Part shown: in pieces, positions 4,682-5,917 of the stretch | How positions within the stretch are numbered: position 1 is the first letter of the stretch | Layout of the letters: every line of letters begins with the position of its first letter | Assembly (NCBI GenBank): GCA_022712735.1 | Contig: JAFLKA010000350.1 | Location: 1 to 5,917 of the forward strand | DNA: 5,917 nucleotides | Reading direction: 5' to 3' | Source: Marinosulfonomonas sp. | GTDB taxonomy: Bacteria > Pseudomonadota > Alphaproteobacteria > Rhodobacterales > Rhodobacteraceae | Program-made: the position numbers and the translations under genes | Notes under the pieces: model-generated | Database searches by the model: none | Seen by the model: the letters and a program-made list of their open reading frames with translations, nothing else | Told to the model about the DNA's origin: nothing

Positions 4682-4912
4682 CTAGTTGAAATGTCGCACG
4701 GGTTCCTGATTGCAGAAGATGATGATCTGTCCCGCGTTTTCAACAGCGCGAAAACCACGGCGTTGCAGTTCTTTACGGAACCGCTCAATACCGGCATACC
4801 GCTCGACGTCGCGGATTTTGCGGCGGATCACTTCGCCTCTTTGAACGGCTTTTGACGCAAAGACTTCGCGCAGCCAGATATCAGGCGACAGGGGGGATTG
4901 TTGATAACTCAT
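4682..4912 (-). CDS. Small conserved-looking hypothetical protein (76 aa)
   Basis: A 76-residue, basic, soluble protein without signal peptide or membrane segment. It contains a helical, arginine-rich centre (RGEVIRRKIRDVERYAGIERFRKELQRRG, about 25-53) followed by a short beta-like end (FRAVENAGQIIIFCNQEPVRHF). The layout resembles a small nucleic-acid- or protein-binding adaptor, but I cannot name the family. From memory, similar short proteins in Rhodobacteraceae are sometimes labelled phosphoribosylanthranilate isomerase; that cannot be right at this length, because TrpF is a full barrel of about 200 residues. The ATG at 4912 has only a weak purine stretch (GGAT) before it. It begins 24 bp after the GntR gene stops on the same strand, so the two may be co-transcribed, with the twin hairpins downstream as the likely transcript end. 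Confidence 0.65.
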   Translation of the reverse strand: MSYQQSPLSPDIWLREVFASKAVQRGEVIRRKIRDVERYAGIERFRKELQRRGFRAVENAGQIIIFCNQEPVRHFN

Positions 4913-4936
4913 ATCCGGTAATCTGCGCCATTATGG

Positions 4937-5674
4937 TTAATCCGTGGTTAACTGCTTTTTGCGTGCCGCGACATCCCGCGCCAGTGTCATCGTATAGGCG
5001 GCCAGTGACTGCAACGCGCTATCGGCCAACGCGCCATCGTGCGTCTCAATCGCATCGGCAATCTTTGTATGCAGTGCCACGATTTGCTTTCGGGACCGCG
5101 CCGAAAAGGTGATCATATTCATCAACGGCTCAATCGCCTCGATTGCGCCCGCCAACTGATAAGACAGGACCGGATTACCCGCCCCATCGACCAGAGCGCG
5201 GTGAAAGGCCACGTCAGAGGCGCAGAACCCTTCGTCAGACAGGCCAGGCTGCCCTTGTCGGTGGATTTCGGCCCGCATGGTGGCCAGATGATCTGCCGTC
5301 CGGCGCTTGGCTGACAGCGGCGCGCAGGCGCGTTCCAGCGTGAACCGTGCCTCGCAGGCCGTTTCAAAATCTACCTCGTTCATCGACAACAACAGGGTGG
5401 AGGTCGTGATTTGCTGCCCGTAAGCATCCTCGAACCGCAGCCGGTTCACAAACGCGCCACCTGTTGCGCCGCGCTGGGTGCGGATCAGGTTTTGCGCCGC
5501 CAGTCGTTTCAGCGCCTCGCGCACAGTGGGGCGGGAAACTTTGAATTTGTCGCTCAGTTCCGCCTCGCTTGGCAGGCGCTCATCCACGATCAATGTGCCG
5601 TTGATGATCGCGTCACGGATTGCCTCGGCGATTTGCACCGACAGTTCACGGGTGGTTTCCAGATCGGTTTTCAT
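4937..5674 (-). CDS. GntR-family regulator, FadR/FCD subfamily
   Basis: A 245-residue cytoplasmic repressor or activator. Residues about 8-78 form the winged helix: LSVQIAEAIRDAIINGTL, LPSEAELSDKFKVSRPTVREALKRLAAQNLI, and the wing RTQRGATGGAFV. Residues about 100-235 form the all-helical FCD effector domain: EARFTLERACAPLSA, then DVAFH (Asp154 and His158) and LHTKIADAI (His202). Typical FCD proteins have a further His in the last helix to complete a metal site; here that place seems to be occupied by Tyr227 (SLAAYTMTL). The start codon is only 10 bp from a perfect TNGTNNNACNA operator, and no ribosome site is visible, so the transcript may have a very short leader. It is divergent from an acyl-CoA dehydrogenase gene, so an acyl or organic-acid ligand is likely. 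The exact ligand cannot be told. Confidence 0.9.
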   Translation of the reverse strand: MKTDLETTRELSVQIAEAIRDAIINGTLIVDERLPSEAELSDKFKVSRPTVREALKRLAAQNLIRTQRGATGGAFVNRLRFEDAYGQQITTSTLLLSMNEVDFETACEARFTLERACAPLSAKRRTADHLATMRAEIHRQGQPGLSDEGFCASDVAFHRALVDGAGNPVLSYQLAGAIEAIEPLMNMITFSARSRKQIVALHTKIADAIETHDGALADSALQSLAAYTMTLARDVAARKKQLTTD

Positions 5675-5681
5675 AAGAATT

Positions 5682-5698
5682 CATTTGTCAGACAATTG
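5682..5698. promoter_or_regulatory. GntR/FCD operator O1 (TTGTCAGACAA)
   Basis: TTGTCAGACAA (5685-5695) fits the FadR/LldR-class consensus TNGTNNNACNA exactly. It lies in a 17-bp near-palindrome with one mismatched pair (CATTTGTCAGACAATTG). It sits directly upstream of the GntR start codon, which suits autoregulation. The motif is seen directly; binding by the adjacent regulator is inferred. Confidence 0.6.
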
Positions 5699-5721
5699 GC
5701 GCTGTGGCAAGGTCCATCCAA

Positions 5722-5735
5722 ATGTAAGACAATTG
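5722..5735. promoter_or_regulatory. GntR/FCD operator O2 (ATGTAAGACAA), imperfect
   Basis: ATGTAAGACAA (5722-5732) matches TNGTNNNACNA except for the first base. TGT-A-AGACAATTG here repeats 12 of 13 bases of TGT-C-AGACAATTG in O1, with 37 bp between centres. It lies 28 bp before the acyl-CoA dehydrogenase start, where it could block that gene's promoter or elongation. Confidence 0.5.
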
Positions 5736-5759
5736 CGACTCATTAATGGGGGATGTCCA

Positions 5760-5917
5760 ATGGGCACTAAAATCGACAAAATACTGGAAGCAGCGCAGCA
5801 ACATTGTGACGATGTGATCAAACCCAATGTGGACAACTGGAACGCATCCGGCGAATGGCCGCGTGCGGCGTCATTGATGGCGGGGGCGGCGGGCCTGACG
5901 GGGCTATATGCGCCCGA
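5760..5917 (+). CDS. Acyl-CoA dehydrogenase, N-terminal part (cut by the right window edge)
   Basis: The first 52 residues of a flavin-dependent acyl-CoA dehydrogenase, which oxidises acyl-CoA to trans-2-enoyl-CoA in the cytoplasm and passes electrons to electron-transfer flavoprotein. The visible sequence (ILEAAQQHCDDVIKPNVDNW, then GEWPRAASLMAGAAGLTGLY followed by AP) matches the N-terminal helical domain, including the E(W/F)P ... AGLTGLYAPE segment. ATG 5760 is preceded by GGGGGAT 7 nt upstream; an ATG at 5745 is out of frame. FAD-binding and catalytic residues lie outside the window, so the substrate (straight-chain, branched or other) cannot be inferred. It diverges from the FCD regulator and is probably controlled by it through O1 and O2. 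Confidence 0.85.
   Translation, partial: MGTKIDKILEAAQQHCDDVIKPNVDNWNASGEWPRAASLMAGAAGLTGLYAP

Noticed and set aside
5039..5746. Plus- and minus-strand frames overlapping the GntR gene (for example 5039-5314, 5122-5367, 5411-5746)
   Set aside because: Shadows in other frames of the clear winged-helix/FCD coding sequence; the last also runs through both operators.
1..5917. CRISPR array, insertion sequence, ordinary tRNA or rRNA, integrase attachment site
   Set aside because: No regularly spaced repeats beyond the three short 11-bp-phased hexamers, no transposase or integrase fragments, no terminal inverted repeats with target duplications, and no cloverleaf other than the tmRNA acceptor part.

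Overview
The window looks like chromosomal DNA of an alphaproteobacterium, most likely Rhodobacteraceae (Roseobacter group). The strongest sign is a circularly permuted, two-piece tmRNA gene (ssrA) on the minus strand. Its proteolysis tag reads ANDNKAPMALAA, and the alpha-proteobacterial acceptor end carries an encoded CCA. The protein families present (rhodanese-ChrB/ChrA, DUF1287, FCD-type GntR regulator, acyl-CoA dehydrogenase) fit the same group. The species cannot be fixed from this sequence alone.

Layout. (1) 1-1066, minus strand: a chromate-resistance operon. A rhodanese-ChrB fusion overlaps by 4 bp the start of chrA, which runs off the left edge. Upstream lie three ATATGA direct repeats spaced exactly 11 bp, a likely regulator site. 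(2) About 1220-1790: an AT-richer, poorly conserved-looking stretch with an 18-bp palindrome, a TATAAT box and a small single-pass membrane protein of unknown function. (3) 1787-2008, minus: an orphan C-terminal-looking reading frame, in frame with the gene upstream of it but separated by TAA; probably a gene remnant. (4) 2009-3551: a secreted cupin protein (minus) diverging from an AraC regulator with an N-terminal cupin (plus). The shared intergenic region holds an 8-bp direct repeat at 21-bp spacing and a 14-bp perfect palindrome, suggesting that the regulator controls the pair. (5) About 3566-3882, minus: ssrA, packed between the 3' end of the AraC gene and a DUF1287 gene. (6) 3922-4560, minus: a secreted DUF1287 (YijF-like) protein with a Cys/His pair. 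(7) 4633-4677: two back-to-back perfect hairpins. (8) 4682-4912, minus: a small hypothetical protein. (9) 4937-5674, minus: a GntR/FCD repressor, diverging from (10) an acyl-CoA dehydrogenase gene that starts at 5760 and runs off the right edge. Two FadR/LldR-type operator sequences lie between them.

How the parts relate. There are three regulatory units: chrBA for chromate efflux and sensing, the AraC-cupin divergon, and the GntR-acyl-CoA dehydrogenase divergon. The tmRNA is a housekeeping ribosome-rescue gene inserted among them. I see no complete mobile element, CRISPR array, rRNA or ordinary tRNA. Nothing here convincingly forms a previously undescribed system. The least explained parts are the phased repeats at 1187-1214, the palindrome at 1306-1323, the remnant at 1787-2008 and the twin hairpins at 4633-4677.
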